47,676 nt of DNA from Pseudomonas sp. ZH-FAD (GTDB taxonomy: Bacteria > Pseudomonadota > Gammaproteobacteria > Pseudomonadales > Pseudomonadaceae), in NCBI RefSeq assembly GCF_002803095.1, contig NZ_PGLR01000045.1, positions 1-47,676 of the forward strand. Reading direction: 5' to 3'. Position numbers and translations under genes: made by a program. This document shows positions 41,325 to 47,676 of this stretch, piece after piece (positions within the stretch are counted from its first letter, which is position 1; each line of letters begins with the position of its first letter). The notes beneath the pieces were generated by a model. It saw only the letters and a list, made by a program, of their open reading frames with translations, did no database searches and was not told the origin of the DNA.

Positions 41325-42334
41325 GTGCGTCCAAACTGCTGCCGCTGGCAGCCTGCGTAACGGCAGCGCTGTTGCTGGCGAGCTGTTCTTCCAAGCGTGC
41401 ACCGCAGCCTGCGGTGGTGCCCGGTCAGTCGGCTGGTATTTCCGGCCCGGATGATTTCAACCGGCCGCACAAGGATGGCGCGCCCTGGTGGGACGTCGAC
41501 GTCTCGAAGATTCAGGACGCCATCCCCATGCCCCATTACGGGCCGGTCAAGGCCAGTCCCTATGTGGTGTTCGGTAAACAGTACTACCCGATTCAGGACG
41601 CCCGCCGCTACCAGGCGGTCGGTCCGGCTTCCTGGTATGGCACCAAGTTTCATGGCCAGGCCACTGCCAACGGCGAAACCTACGACCTGTACGGCATGAC
41701 CGCAGCACACAAGACGCTGCCGCTGCCCAGTTACGTACGGGTGACCAACCTGGAGAACGGCAAGGTCGTGATCCTGCGGGTCAACGATCGTGGGCCGTTC
41801 TACTCCGACCGCATCATCGACCTGTCCTTCGCTGCGGCGAAGAAGCTCGGCTATGCCGAGAAAGGTACCGCACGGGTCAAGGTCGAAGGTATCGATCCGC
41901 ATGAGTGGTGGGCGCAGCAGGGCCGTCCGGTACCGCTGGTGCTGGCCAACAATCAGCCGGCCAAGGCTGCCGTTGCCCAGGCCGTCGCGCAGCCTGTGCC
42001 GCAGCCTGTCGAGCACTATTCGCCGCCGCCCACGCAGCACGCCGCTGCGGTGGTGCCGGTGCAGATCGACGCAAAAAAAAACGATTCACTCGGAGCCTCT
42101 GGCCTGTATCTCCAGGTGGGAGCCTTCGCCAATCCGGACGCTGCGGAGCTGCTCAAGTCCAAGCTGAGCCAGACCAGCAGTGTGCCGGTGTTCATCAGCT
42201 CAGTGGTGCGCGACCAGCAGATTCTGCATCGGGTGCGCATGGGGCCGATCAGCAACCAGGGCGAGGCTGAGCAACTGCAGAGCAGCGTGCGCCTGGCCAA
42301 TCTGGGGCAGCCCACGCTGGTTCGTGCCGACTGA
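41321..42334 (+). CDS. rlpA: RlpA, septal lytic transglycosylase lipoprotein
   Basis: A 337-residue outer-membrane lipoprotein (lipobox LLLASC) that in P. aeruginosa cleaves glycan lacking stem peptides and helps daughter-cell separation. A double-psi beta-barrel domain (ASWYGTKFHGQATANGE, YDLYGMTAAHKTLPLPSYVRVTN, NDRGPF) precedes a Pro/Gln/Ala-rich linker and a C-terminal SPOR domain (GLYLQVGAFANPDAAELL) that targets denuded septal glycan. The linker codes KKN with a nine-A run (42073-42081). It overlaps sltB1 by four bases. Confidence 0.96.
   Translation: MSASKLLPLAACVTAALLLASCSSKRAPQPAVVPGQSAGISGPDDFNRPHKDGAPWWDVDVSKIQDAIPMPHYGPVKASPYVVFGKQYYPIQDARRYQAVGPASWYGTKFHGQATANGETYDLYGMTAAHKTLPLPSYVRVTNLENGKVVILRVNDRGPFYSDRIIDLSFAAAKKLGYAEKGTARVKVEGIDPHEWWAQQGRPVPLVLANNQPAKAAVAQAVAQPVPQPVEHYSPPPTQHAAAVVPVQIDAKKNDSLGASGLYLQVGAFANPDAAELLKSKLSQTSSVPVFISSVVRDQQILHRVRMGPISNQGEAEQLQSSVRLANLGQPTLVRAD
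42073..42081 (+). repeat. rlpA: Nine-A homopolymer inside rlpA
   Basis: The run AAAAAAAAA encodes Lys-Lys-Asn in the linker just before the SPOR domain. Long A runs are prone to transcriptional slippage and to indel mutation, which here would separate the catalytic from the targeting domain. Confidence 0.8.
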
Positions 42335-42371
42335 TGGCAACTTAACCGGCGTTTGCCGGACTAAATCCGAG

Positions 42372-42391
42372 GCTCGCCGTTCGCGGCGAGC
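42372..42391 (+). terminator. GC hairpin with UUCG loop between rlpA and dacC
   Basis: GCTCGCCG and CGGCGAGC pair perfectly around a TTCG tetraloop. No T run follows, so it may be partial or mainly stabilise the rlpA end. It explains why dacC may be separately controlled. Confidence 0.45.
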
Positions 42392-42445
42392 TGTCCGATG
42401 ACCCACCTGGGTCGCTAAACCCAAGCAAGAAATCTCGAGAGACGG

Positions 42446-43606
42446 ATGAACATCACCAGCTTCGCGCAACGTGCCTTCCTTTTTCTGGGCCTGCTGAGCG
42501 CTCCGCTCGCCTGGTCCAGCCAGCAAGTGGTCCCCGCGCCCCCGCAATTGGCGGCGACCTCCTATGTCCTGATGGATGCCGCCAGCGGCCAGGTCCTGGT
42601 GGAGAACAACGGCGATCAGCGTCTGCCGCCGGCCAGCCTGACCAAGCTGATGACCGCCTATATCGCGACTCTGGAGATCAACCGGGGTCAGATCAAGGAA
42701 AGCGACATGGTCCGCGTCAGTGAAAAGGCCTGGCGCAAGGGCGGCTCGAAGATGTTCATCGAGGTGGGCAAGGAAGTCTCGGTGGATGACCTGCTGCACG
42801 GCATCATCATTCAGTCCGGCAACGATGCCAGTATCGCCATCGCCGAGCACATCGCCGGTAGTGAAGATGCCTTCGCCGACATGATGAATACCCATGCCCA
42901 GCGTCTGGGCCTGAGCAACACGCACTTCATGAACTCCACCGGCTGGCCGGACCCGGAGCACTATTCCTCGGCCCACGACATGGCCAAACTGGCCCGCGCG
43001 ATCATCTACGAAGATCAGGCCCACTACGATATCTACAAGCAGAAGGAGTTCTTCTGGAACGGCATCAAGCAACCCAACCGCAATCTGCTGTTGTGGCGTG
43101 ACAACACGGTTGATGGCCTGAAAACCGGTCATACCGAGGAAGCAGGGTATTGCCTGGTGGCTTCCGCCGTGCGTGACGGCCAGCGCCTGATTGCGGCGGT
43201 GTTCGGTACCGTCAGTGAACAGGCCCGTGCTGCCGAAGTGCAGAAGCTGCTGACCTATGGTTTCCGTTTCTTCGAAAGCCGCACCTTCTATCAGAAAGGC
43301 GCCGAGCTGGCTCAGGCCACCGTCTGGAAAGGCACTGCGCATCAGGTCAAGGCCGGCCTCGCCGAAGACCTGACCCTGACCATGCCCAAGGGCCAACTGG
43401 AAAAACTGCAGGCCAGCATGACCCTCAACCCGCAACTGATCGCACCGATCCAGCAGGGCGATGTGATCGGCAAGGTCGAAGTCAAATTGGGTGACGAGGT
43501 GGTGCGCAGTACTGACCTGGTCGCGCTGGAATCGGTTGAAGAGGGCGGCTTGCTGCGTCGTCTGTGGGATAGCATTCGGATGTTCTTCTTCGGCCTGTTC
43601 AACTGA
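42446..43606 (+). CDS. dacC: D-alanyl-D-alanine carboxypeptidase (PBP5/6 type)
   Basis: A 386-residue low-molecular-mass penicillin-binding protein trimming the terminal D-Ala from periplasmic peptide stems. It has a signal peptide (FLFLGLLSAPLAWS), nucleophile motif SLTK in PPASLTKLMTAYIA, SGN in IIQSGNDASIAIAEH and KTG in GLKTGHTEEAGYC. The C-terminal beta domain ends in an amphipathic membrane anchor (RRLWDSIRMFFFGLFN). It corresponds to dacC of P. aeruginosa by position (from memory). A 112-base gap with a hairpin separates it from rlpA. Confidence 0.96.
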   Translation: MNITSFAQRAFLFLGLLSAPLAWSSQQVVPAPPQLAATSYVLMDAASGQVLVENNGDQRLPPASLTKLMTAYIATLEINRGQIKESDMVRVSEKAWRKGGSKMFIEVGKEVSVDDLLHGIIIQSGNDASIAIAEHIAGSEDAFADMMNTHAQRLGLSNTHFMNSTGWPDPEHYSSAHDMAKLARAIIYEDQAHYDIYKQKEFFWNGIKQPNRNLLLWRDNTVDGLKTGHTEEAGYCLVASAVRDGQRLIAAVFGTVSEQARAAEVQKLLTYGFRFFESRTFYQKGAELAQATVWKGTAHQVKAGLAEDLTLTMPKGQLEKLQASMTLNPQLIAPIQQGDVIGKVEVKLGDEVVRSTDLVALESVEEGGLLRRLWDSIRMFFFGLFN

Positions 43607-43608
43607 CA

Positions 43609-43731
43609 GCCGCCTCTGAAAGCGACCGGCGTTGTCGTCATGGCGTTGAAACAGGCTGCAGCAATGCCCATTTACACGCTGTAAGCCGCGCGTCTTCGCC
43701 TGACTGCTCCGTCTGCGCTTAGAGGCTCACC
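43609..43731. repeat. Diverged second copy of the 30205-30375 repeat family
   Basis: Segments AAACAGGCT, AATGCCCATTTACA and TCTTCGCCTG align in order with the first copy. The ends GCCTCTGAAAGCG and CGCTTAGAGGC are imperfect inverted repeats. It lies immediately after the dacC stop. No reading frame is present. Confidence 0.65.
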
Positions 43732-43742
43732 GATTTAGCCAG

Positions 43743-43761
43743 CCGCTCCAACCCGGAGCGG
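43743..43761 (+). terminator. Hairpin upstream of ybeD
   Basis: CCGCTCC and GGAGCGG pair across AACCC and are followed by CCCTTTCT. It may end dacC transcription, with ybeD beginning 35 bases later. Confidence 0.5.
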
Positions 43762-43795
43762 CCCTTTCTGGACGGGCCACAAGCCCGCTGATGCC

Positions 43796-44074
43796 ATGAC
43801 CGATAGCGACGTTCAACCGCCAAAAATCGAATTCCCCTGCGAGCGTTACCCGATCAAGGTTATCGGCACCGCTGGTGAGGGTTTCTCCGACCTGGTGATC
43901 GAAGTGATCCAGCGCCACGCCCCCGATCTGGATACCTCCACGTTGGTGATGCGTGACAGCCGCAACGGTAACTTCCTTTCCGTTCAGGTGCTGATCACTG
44001 CCACTGGTGTCGAGCAATTGCAGGCGATTCACGTCGACCTGCGTGCCACCGGCCGCGTGCATATGGTGCTGTGA
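43796..44074 (+). CDS. ybeD: YbeD-like DUF493 protein
   Basis: A 92-residue DUF493 protein with a ferredoxin-like ACT-type fold. Conserved parts are FPCERYPIKVIGTAGEGFSDLVIEVIQRHAP, then RDSRNGNFLSVQVLITATGVEQLQAI and a final RATGRVHMVL. It is nearly always upstream of lipB, implying a link to lipoate metabolism or its control; the molecular role is not known. Its TGA overlaps a GTG (GTGA) that could start lipB. Confidence 0.95.
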   Translation: MTDSDVQPPKIEFPCERYPIKVIGTAGEGFSDLVIEVIQRHAPDLDTSTLVMRDSRNGNFLSVQVLITATGVEQLQAIHVDLRATGRVHMVL

Positions 44075-44079
44075 TAGCC

Positions 44080-44697
44080 ATGCCCGAGCTTGTCGTCCGT
44101 CACCTAGGATTGGTCGACTACCAGCCCACGCTGGAAGCCATGCGCGAGTTGACCCGTGGGCGCGATGCGCAGACCCCGGACGAAATCTGGTTGCTGCAGC
44201 ATCCCAGGGTGTTCACTCAGGGCCAGGCTGGCAAGGCCGAGCATGTACTCGCTGCCGGCGATATTCCGGTGATTCAGGTCGAGCGCGGCGGGCAGGTGAC
44301 CTACCACGGTCCCGGTCAGCTGGTGGCCTATCTGATGCTCGATCTGCGTCGCCTTGACCTTGGTGTGCGTGAACTGGTCACCGCCATGGAGCAAAGCCTG
44401 GTGGAGCTGTTGGCCAGCTATGGCATCGAGGCTGCGCCCAAGGCGGATGCGCCGGGCGTCTATGTGGCAGGTGACAAGATCGCTTCGCTGGGGCTGCGCG
44501 TCAGCCGTGGCTGCTCCTTCCATGGCCTGGCGCTGAACGTCGATATGGACATGTCGCCCTTCCTGCGCATCAATCCGTGCGGCTATGCCGGGCTGAAGAT
44601 GGTGCAGCTCAGGGATCTGGTCGATGCACCGCCGTCAATCGACGAGGTGGCGCAGCGGCTGGAACAGGTGCTGCGCGTCAGGTTGGGATATCGCTAA
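44080..44697 (+). CDS. lipB: Octanoyl-ACP:protein octanoyltransferase
   Basis: A 205-residue enzyme transferring octanoate from acyl carrier protein to the lipoyl domains of dehydrogenase complexes. Motifs are RGGQVTYHGPGQLVAYLMLDLRR, DKIASLGLRVSRGCSFHGLALNV and the catalytic region INPCGYAGLKMVQLRDL with its cysteine. ATG 44080 is used; the GTG at 44071, overlapping the ybeD stop, would add three residues and is possible. LipA, which inserts sulphur next, is encoded convergently 235 bases away. Confidence 0.96.
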   Translation: MPELVVRHLGLVDYQPTLEAMRELTRGRDAQTPDEIWLLQHPRVFTQGQAGKAEHVLAAGDIPVIQVERGGQVTYHGPGQLVAYLMLDLRRLDLGVRELVTAMEQSLVELLASYGIEAAPKADAPGVYVAGDKIASLGLRVSRGCSFHGLALNVDMDMSPFLRINPCGYAGLKMVQLRDLVDAPPSIDEVAQRLEQVLRVRLGYR

Positions 44698-44710
44698 GCA
44701 GCAGAAACAC

Positions 44711-44735
44711 AAAGGGGCGCCATGGGCGCCTCTTT
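44711..44735. terminator. lipB: Terminator after lipB
   Basis: AAAGGGGCGCC and GGCGCCTCTTT pair across ATG with one G-T wobble and T-rich flanks in both directions. It lies 13 bases past the lipB stop. Confidence 0.85.
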
Positions 44736-44761
44736 CGTTTATCCCGCGAGAGCTGTCAGCT

Positions 44762-44870
44762 CGTAGGGCGGACTCAGGAGCGAAGCGAACAGTCCGCCAG
44801 GGCCCGCCGATCGCCTGAAGCTCCAATGGCGTACTGCTTCCGAGCGGCCGGCGTCCCGGTACGCCCTACG
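44762..44870. repeat. Intergenic element with CGTAGGGCG inverted ends
   Basis: CGTAGGGCG (44762-44770) and CGCCCTACG (44862-44870) bracket 91 bases containing another small hairpin (GGCGGACT with AGTCCGCC). No gene. It shares GTAGGGCGG with 15587-15618. It is a small dispersed repeat lodged between the two convergent terminators. Confidence 0.5.
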
Positions 44871-44881
44871 GCCCTGGCAGT

Positions 44882-44915
44882 AACGAAAAAGGGACGCCGA
44901 GGCGTCCCTTTCGTT
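44882..44915 (-). terminator. lipA: Terminator after lipA
   Basis: On the minus strand AACGAAAGGGACGCC pairs with GGCGTCCC plus T-rich sequence, ending in TTTTTCGTT. It lies 18 bases past the lipA stop. Confidence 0.85.
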
Positions 44916-44932
44916 TTCCCTGAGGATCTGTC

Positions 44933-45985
44933 TCAGTTCAGATTCAGCGCCGGAATCAGGCTGGCATTAACTTCCTGGCCGGGCACCGGAACCGGAGCGG
45001 CGAGGCCCAGATTGTTCTTCTCGAACACGCGATCGGCGCGGTAGCTGGAACGCACCAGCGGGCCAGCGGCGACTTCCATGAAGCCTTTCTCCAGGCCGAT
45101 GTCGCGCAAGCGGTTGAATTCTTCAGGGCTGACCCAGCGTTGTACCTTGAGGTGGTTGCGCGTGGGTTGCAGGTACTGGCCGAGGGTGAGAATGTCCACG
45201 CCGATGGCGCGCAGGTCATCCATGGTCTCGAGGATTTCCTCGTCGGTTTCACCCAGGCCGAGCATCAGGCTGGTCTTGGTCAGCACGTCGGGGCGGTGCT
45301 TCTTGGCGTGCTCGAGCACCTTGAGGGTCTTCTCGTAGCCGGCGCGCGGGTCGCGTACCACGTGGGTGAGGCGTTTGACTGTCTCGACGTTCTGCGCGAA
45401 GACTTCGAGACCGGAGTCGACCACGCGCTCGATGGCCTGATGATCGCCATCGAAATCCGGGGTCAGGGCTTCGACCACCACCTGCGGGGTGTTTTCCTTG
45501 ATCGCTCGCACGCAGGCTGCGTAGTGGCCGGCGCCGCCATCTTCGAGGTCGTCACGGTCCACCGAGGTCAGCACGATGTAACGCAGGGCCATCAGCTCCA
45601 CCGACTTGGCGGTGTTCTGCGGTTCTTCCAGGTCCAGCCAGCCATTGGGGTTGCCGGTGTCCACGGCGCAGAAGCGGCAGGCGCGGGTGCACACCGAACC
45701 CATCAGCATGATGGTGGCCGTGCCGTTCGACCAGCATTCGCCCATGTTCGGGCAGTGCGATTCCTGGCAGACGGTACTCAGGCGGTGTTCGCCGACGTTG
45801 CGCTTGACCGCCTCGAAACGGCTACCACCAGGAGCCTTGACCCGCAGCCACTTTGGCTTGGGTTCGAAAACCTGGGGTTCGGCCGAGGCGCGGCGCTTCT
45901 GACCATCCTTGATCGCGGTGATGCCTTGGGCGGTGCGAAATTTTTCGCCGCTGGCGACGGATTTGGGCGAGGAGGTGTCGGACAT
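44933..45985 (-). CDS. lipA: Lipoyl synthase
   Basis: A 350-residue radical-SAM enzyme that inserts two sulphurs into protein-bound octanoate. The auxiliary iron-sulphur cluster motif is CQESHCPNMGEC, the radical-SAM motif CTRACRFC, and the C-terminal RSSYRAD supplies the serine ligand. The start MSDTSSPKS was chosen; the longer in-frame extension looks non-coding. It is convergent with lipB and lies downstream of the sltB3-like gene across a hairpin. Confidence 0.97.
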   Translation of the reverse strand: MSDTSSPKSVASGEKFRTAQGITAIKDGQKRRASAEPQVFEPKPKWLRVKAPGGSRFEAVKRNVGEHRLSTVCQESHCPNMGECWSNGTATIMLMGSVCTRACRFCAVDTGNPNGWLDLEEPQNTAKSVELMALRYIVLTSVDRDDLEDGGAGHYAACVRAIKENTPQVVVEALTPDFDGDHQAIERVVDSGLEVFAQNVETVKRLTHVVRDPRAGYEKTLKVLEHAKKHRPDVLTKTSLMLGLGETDEEILETMDDLRAIGVDILTLGQYLQPTRNHLKVQRWVSPEEFNRLRDIGLEKGFMEVAAGPLVRSSYRADRVFEKNNLGLAAPVPVPGQEVNASLIPALNLN

Positions 45986-46086
45986 CGGAAATCTGGGCTC
46001 CGGTAGAGGCTCCGTGGGCAGGTGGCTTTTGGCCGCCGGCCAGTCTACCACAGAAGGTGTATGCAGACGCTGAGGCCGCCTGTCGA

Positions 46087-46109
46087 CAAAACGCCGCCAA
46101 GGCGTTTTG
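46087..46109 (-). terminator. Hairpin between the sltB3-like gene and lipA
   Basis: CAAAACGCC and GGCGTTTTG pair across GCCAA. The A/T-rich outer stem makes it act in either direction. A second hairpin, TCGGCAAGGCGCTTGCCGA, follows at 46131-46149. They end the upstream lytic transglycosylase transcript. Confidence 0.55.
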
Positions 46110-46184
46110 GGGAGGCGGCGCTATGACCGGTCGGCAAGGCGCTTGCCGATGATGGCAAGCCCCTCTGAGGTGTCAGTGCTGGAT

Positions 46185-47441
46185 TCAGCGTGTGCGCAGC
46201 TGTTGCAGCAGTTGGGTGTTGGGGTAGCCATCGGCGGGCCAGTTCAACTGCAGTTGCAGGGCGCGAATGGCCTTGCGCGTATTGGCGCCGATGATGCCGT
46301 CCGCCGGGCCTGGGTCGAAGCCGGCCTGGGCCAGCAGTTCCTGCAGTTCGACACGTTCACTACGCCCCAGCTGACGCTCACCCCGGGGCCATTGCCCCTT
46401 GATTTCGGTGGTGCGTAGCAGGTTGTCGGCGAGCAGGCCGATGGCCAGCGCGTAGGACGTGGAATTGTTGTACTTGAGGATGCTGCGGAAATTATCCAGC
46501 AGCAGGAAGGCGGGACCTTGATGCCCAGCAGGCAGCTGCAGGCTGGCACGGGAGCTCGCCGCTGCGCCTGTCGGTGCCAGCGGCCGGACGCCGAGCTCTG
46601 CCCATTCGGCCAACGTGCGGCGTTGATCCGGGTCGGCCAGGGCGTAGTCGAAGCCATTCGGCAGGTTCACTTCGAACCCCCAAGGCTGGCCACGCTGCCA
46701 GCCGGATGCCTGCAGATAATGGGCGGCCGAGGCCAGGGCGTCGGCCTGGGAGTTCCACAGGTCGCGCTTGCCGTCGCCGTCGAAGTCGACCGCATGCTGG
46801 TTGTAGGTCGTGGGCATGAACTGGGTCTGGCCCATGGCGCCGGCCCAGGAACCGACCATGCGTTCGCTGGGCACATCGCCGTTCTGCAGGATTTGCAGGG
46901 CGGCCAGCAACTGGGCACGCCAGAAGCCCTGGCGGCGACCGTCATAGGCCAGGGTAGCGAGGGAGCGGATTACGCTGTGGCTACCGATATTGTTACCGAA
47001 ATTGCTCTCCAGGCCCCAGATGGCCACCAGGATCTGCGCTTCGACGCCATATTGCTGCTCGATGCGTTGCAGCATGGCGTTGTGCTGGGCCAGCAATACC
47101 CGGCCGCGTCCGATGCGGCTGGAGGAGACGGCGCCGTCGAGATATTCCCACACCGGGCGAGTGAACTCGGGCTGACTGCTGTCTGCCTTGAGCACCGCAG
47201 GGTCAGGGGTGACGCCAGCGAATACGCGATCGAACAGCGCCGCGTCGATGCCGGCGGCAATCGCTTCGCTACGCATGGCCTGGCGCCAGTCGGCGAAACT
47301 GGGCAAGGTTGTTTCGGTTGCAGTCTGGACCGCTGCAGGGGCTGTGGCGGTAGGCAGATTTTCCGCCGGGGCCTGGGCGCAGGCCGCCAGCAGCAGAAGG
47401 GGAAGCAGAGCCAGGACGCGACGAGGAAGCTGGTGTGGCAT
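46185..47441 (-). CDS. sltB3: Lytic murein transglycosylase with peptidoglycan-binding domain (SltB3-like)
   Basis: A 418-residue exported MltB-family lytic transglycosylase. The N-terminus is a lipoprotein-like signal (LLPLLLLAACAQAP; lipobox LAAC). The catalytic domain has Glu in AIWGLESNFGNNIGSHS, then GSWAGAMGQTQFMPTTYNQHAVDF. The C-terminal 60 residues are a PG_binding_1 domain (LQELLAQAGFDPGPADGIIGANTRKAIRALQ). The layout and position near lipA fit SltB3 (PA3992) of P. aeruginosa from memory. It is 33 bases downstream of arfA on the same strand. Confidence 0.92.
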   Translation of the reverse strand: MPHQLPRRVLALLPLLLLAACAQAPAENLPTATAPAAVQTATETTLPSFADWRQAMRSEAIAAGIDAALFDRVFAGVTPDPAVLKADSSQPEFTRPVWEYLDGAVSSSRIGRGRVLLAQHNAMLQRIEQQYGVEAQILVAIWGLESNFGNNIGSHSVIRSLATLAYDGRRQGFWRAQLLAALQILQNGDVPSERMVGSWAGAMGQTQFMPTTYNQHAVDFDGDGKRDLWNSQADALASAAHYLQASGWQRGQPWGFEVNLPNGFDYALADPDQRRTLAEWAELGVRPLAPTGAAASSRASLQLPAGHQGPAFLLLDNFRSILKYNNSTSYALAIGLLADNLLRTTEIKGQWPRGERQLGRSERVELQELLAQAGFDPGPADGIIGANTRKAIRALQLQLNWPADGYPNTQLLQQLRTR

Positions 47442-47474
47442 GTCTATCTCAGGACGTTTAAGCAGGCGCTTACC

Positions 47475-47669
47475 TTAGCATGCTCGGGCAACAGGCAGGG
47501 CCATCAGTGAGTCAACATACCCCATAAAGCAAGAAGCCTCCCAATTGTGGGAGGCTTCGCGGCGGTAGCTGCCTTTGCCTTTCTGTGGTCGTTCCTGGCG
47601 GGAGCGAAACAGTGGCTGGGCGACGATGGATTTGGCCTTGTTCGGCCGTTTGCCGGTTTTCTTGCTCAT
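47475..47669 (-). CDS. arfA: Alternative ribosome-rescue factor ArfA with intragenic hairpin
   Basis: A 64-residue frame. Residues 1-47 match ArfA: a basic N-terminus (MSKKTGKRPNKAKS), the conserved PLFRSRQERPQKGKGSYRR and then NWEAS. ArfA recruits release factor RF2 to ribosomes stalled on stop-less messages when the tmRNA system fails. A perfect 11-bp hairpin lies inside the coding sequence over the codons for EASHNWEAS. The residues past it (CFMGYVDSLMALPVARAC) are hydrophobic and look like the degradable tail seen in E. coli ArfA. The start is near the window edge, so its promoter and ribosome site are outside. Confidence 0.88.
   Translation of the reverse strand: MSKKTGKRPNKAKSIVAQPLFRSRQERPQKGKGSYRREASHNWEASCFMGYVDSLMALPVARAC
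47533..47558 (-). terminator. arfA: Hairpin inside arfA
   Basis: On the minus strand GAAGCCTCCCA and TGGGAGGCTTC pair perfectly across CAAT, followed by TTGCTTT. By analogy with E. coli, termination or RNase III cleavage here gives a stop-less arfA message. Confidence 0.8.
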
Positions 47670-47676
47670 GGCATTT

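Noticed and set aside
44762..44870. A small RNA or short gene between lipB and lipA
   Set aside because: No promoter or conserved frame is visible, and the inverted ends with a relative near 15587 fit a dispersed repeat better.

Overview
This is a chromosomal segment of a high-GC gammaproteobacterium, almost certainly a Pseudomonas. The inference rests on gene order: proA-nadD-rsfS-rlmH-mrdA-rodA-sltB1-rlpA-dacC-ybeD-lipB with lipA and a second lytic transglycosylase nearby, plus ppa, mpl and ubiX. This matches the P. aeruginosa PA3992-PA4031 neighbourhood as I remember it. REP/REPIN repeats of Pseudomonas type support the call. The species is not determined; the P. mendocina/pseudoalcaligenes group is plausible.

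Region 1 (1-7430) is the integrase-proximal end of an integrated element whose other end lies outside the window. It opens with five tandem 23-bp units that look like the end of an IS21-type insertion sequence. A minus-strand recombination set follows: a YqaJ/lambda-exonuclease-type nuclease, a DUF932 protein and a small zinc-ribbon protein. Divergent from these is an AT-richer plus-strand operon (2916-5657) of genes I cannot assign. It has a possible PD-(D/E)xK-like first protein, a middle gene split by a -1 frameshift at a run of six A (its N-terminus SAP-like), and a third unknown protein. A P4-type tyrosine integrase (6009-7247) closes the element against ppa. The operon is the best candidate in the window for an undescribed system, plausibly antiphage cargo, but this is inferred from context and weak motifs only.

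Region 2 (7434-15451) is housekeeping and small accessory genes: ppa, mtfA, a fused PP2C-like/kinase-like membrane protein that seems to have lost both catalytic centres, a GNAT enzyme, mpl, ubiX, two small exported proteins, a YbaK-type deacylase and a metallo-beta-lactamase-fold hydrolase.

Region 3 (15542-23360) is an acyl-CoA metabolism cluster (acyl-CoA dehydrogenase, permease, AMP-forming acyl-CoA synthetase) divergent from a two-component system (PAS histidine kinase plus FixJ/LuxR-type regulator). Two copies of GGTAAT-N9-ATTACY lie between synthetase and kinase and are candidate operators. Two REPINs sit in this cluster, one supplying the stop codon of the kinase.

Region 4 (23365-34182) holds a periplasmic-sensor GGDEF-EAL protein; a minus-strand run of a MORN-repeat/C13-peptidase lipoprotein, an NAD(P)-binding protein, a small unknown protein and a methyltransferase; a MaoC-type protein; a MITE-like repeat; a CidA/LrgA-LrgB pair; a Lon-N-like protein; a DedA-PAP2 fusion; and a 3-methyladenine DNA glycosylase.

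Region 5 (34387-47676) is the conserved proline/NAD/ribosome/cell-elongation/lipoate supercluster. ProA and NadD serve metabolism, RsfS and RlmH act on ribosomes, and PBP2-RodA-SltB1-RlpA-DacC build and trim the lateral cell wall. YbeD-LipB and LipA follow, with LipA convergent. At the edge are a second lytic transglycosylase and arfA, the stalled-ribosome rescue gene, with a hairpin inside its coding sequence. I saw no tRNA, rRNA or CRISPR array.
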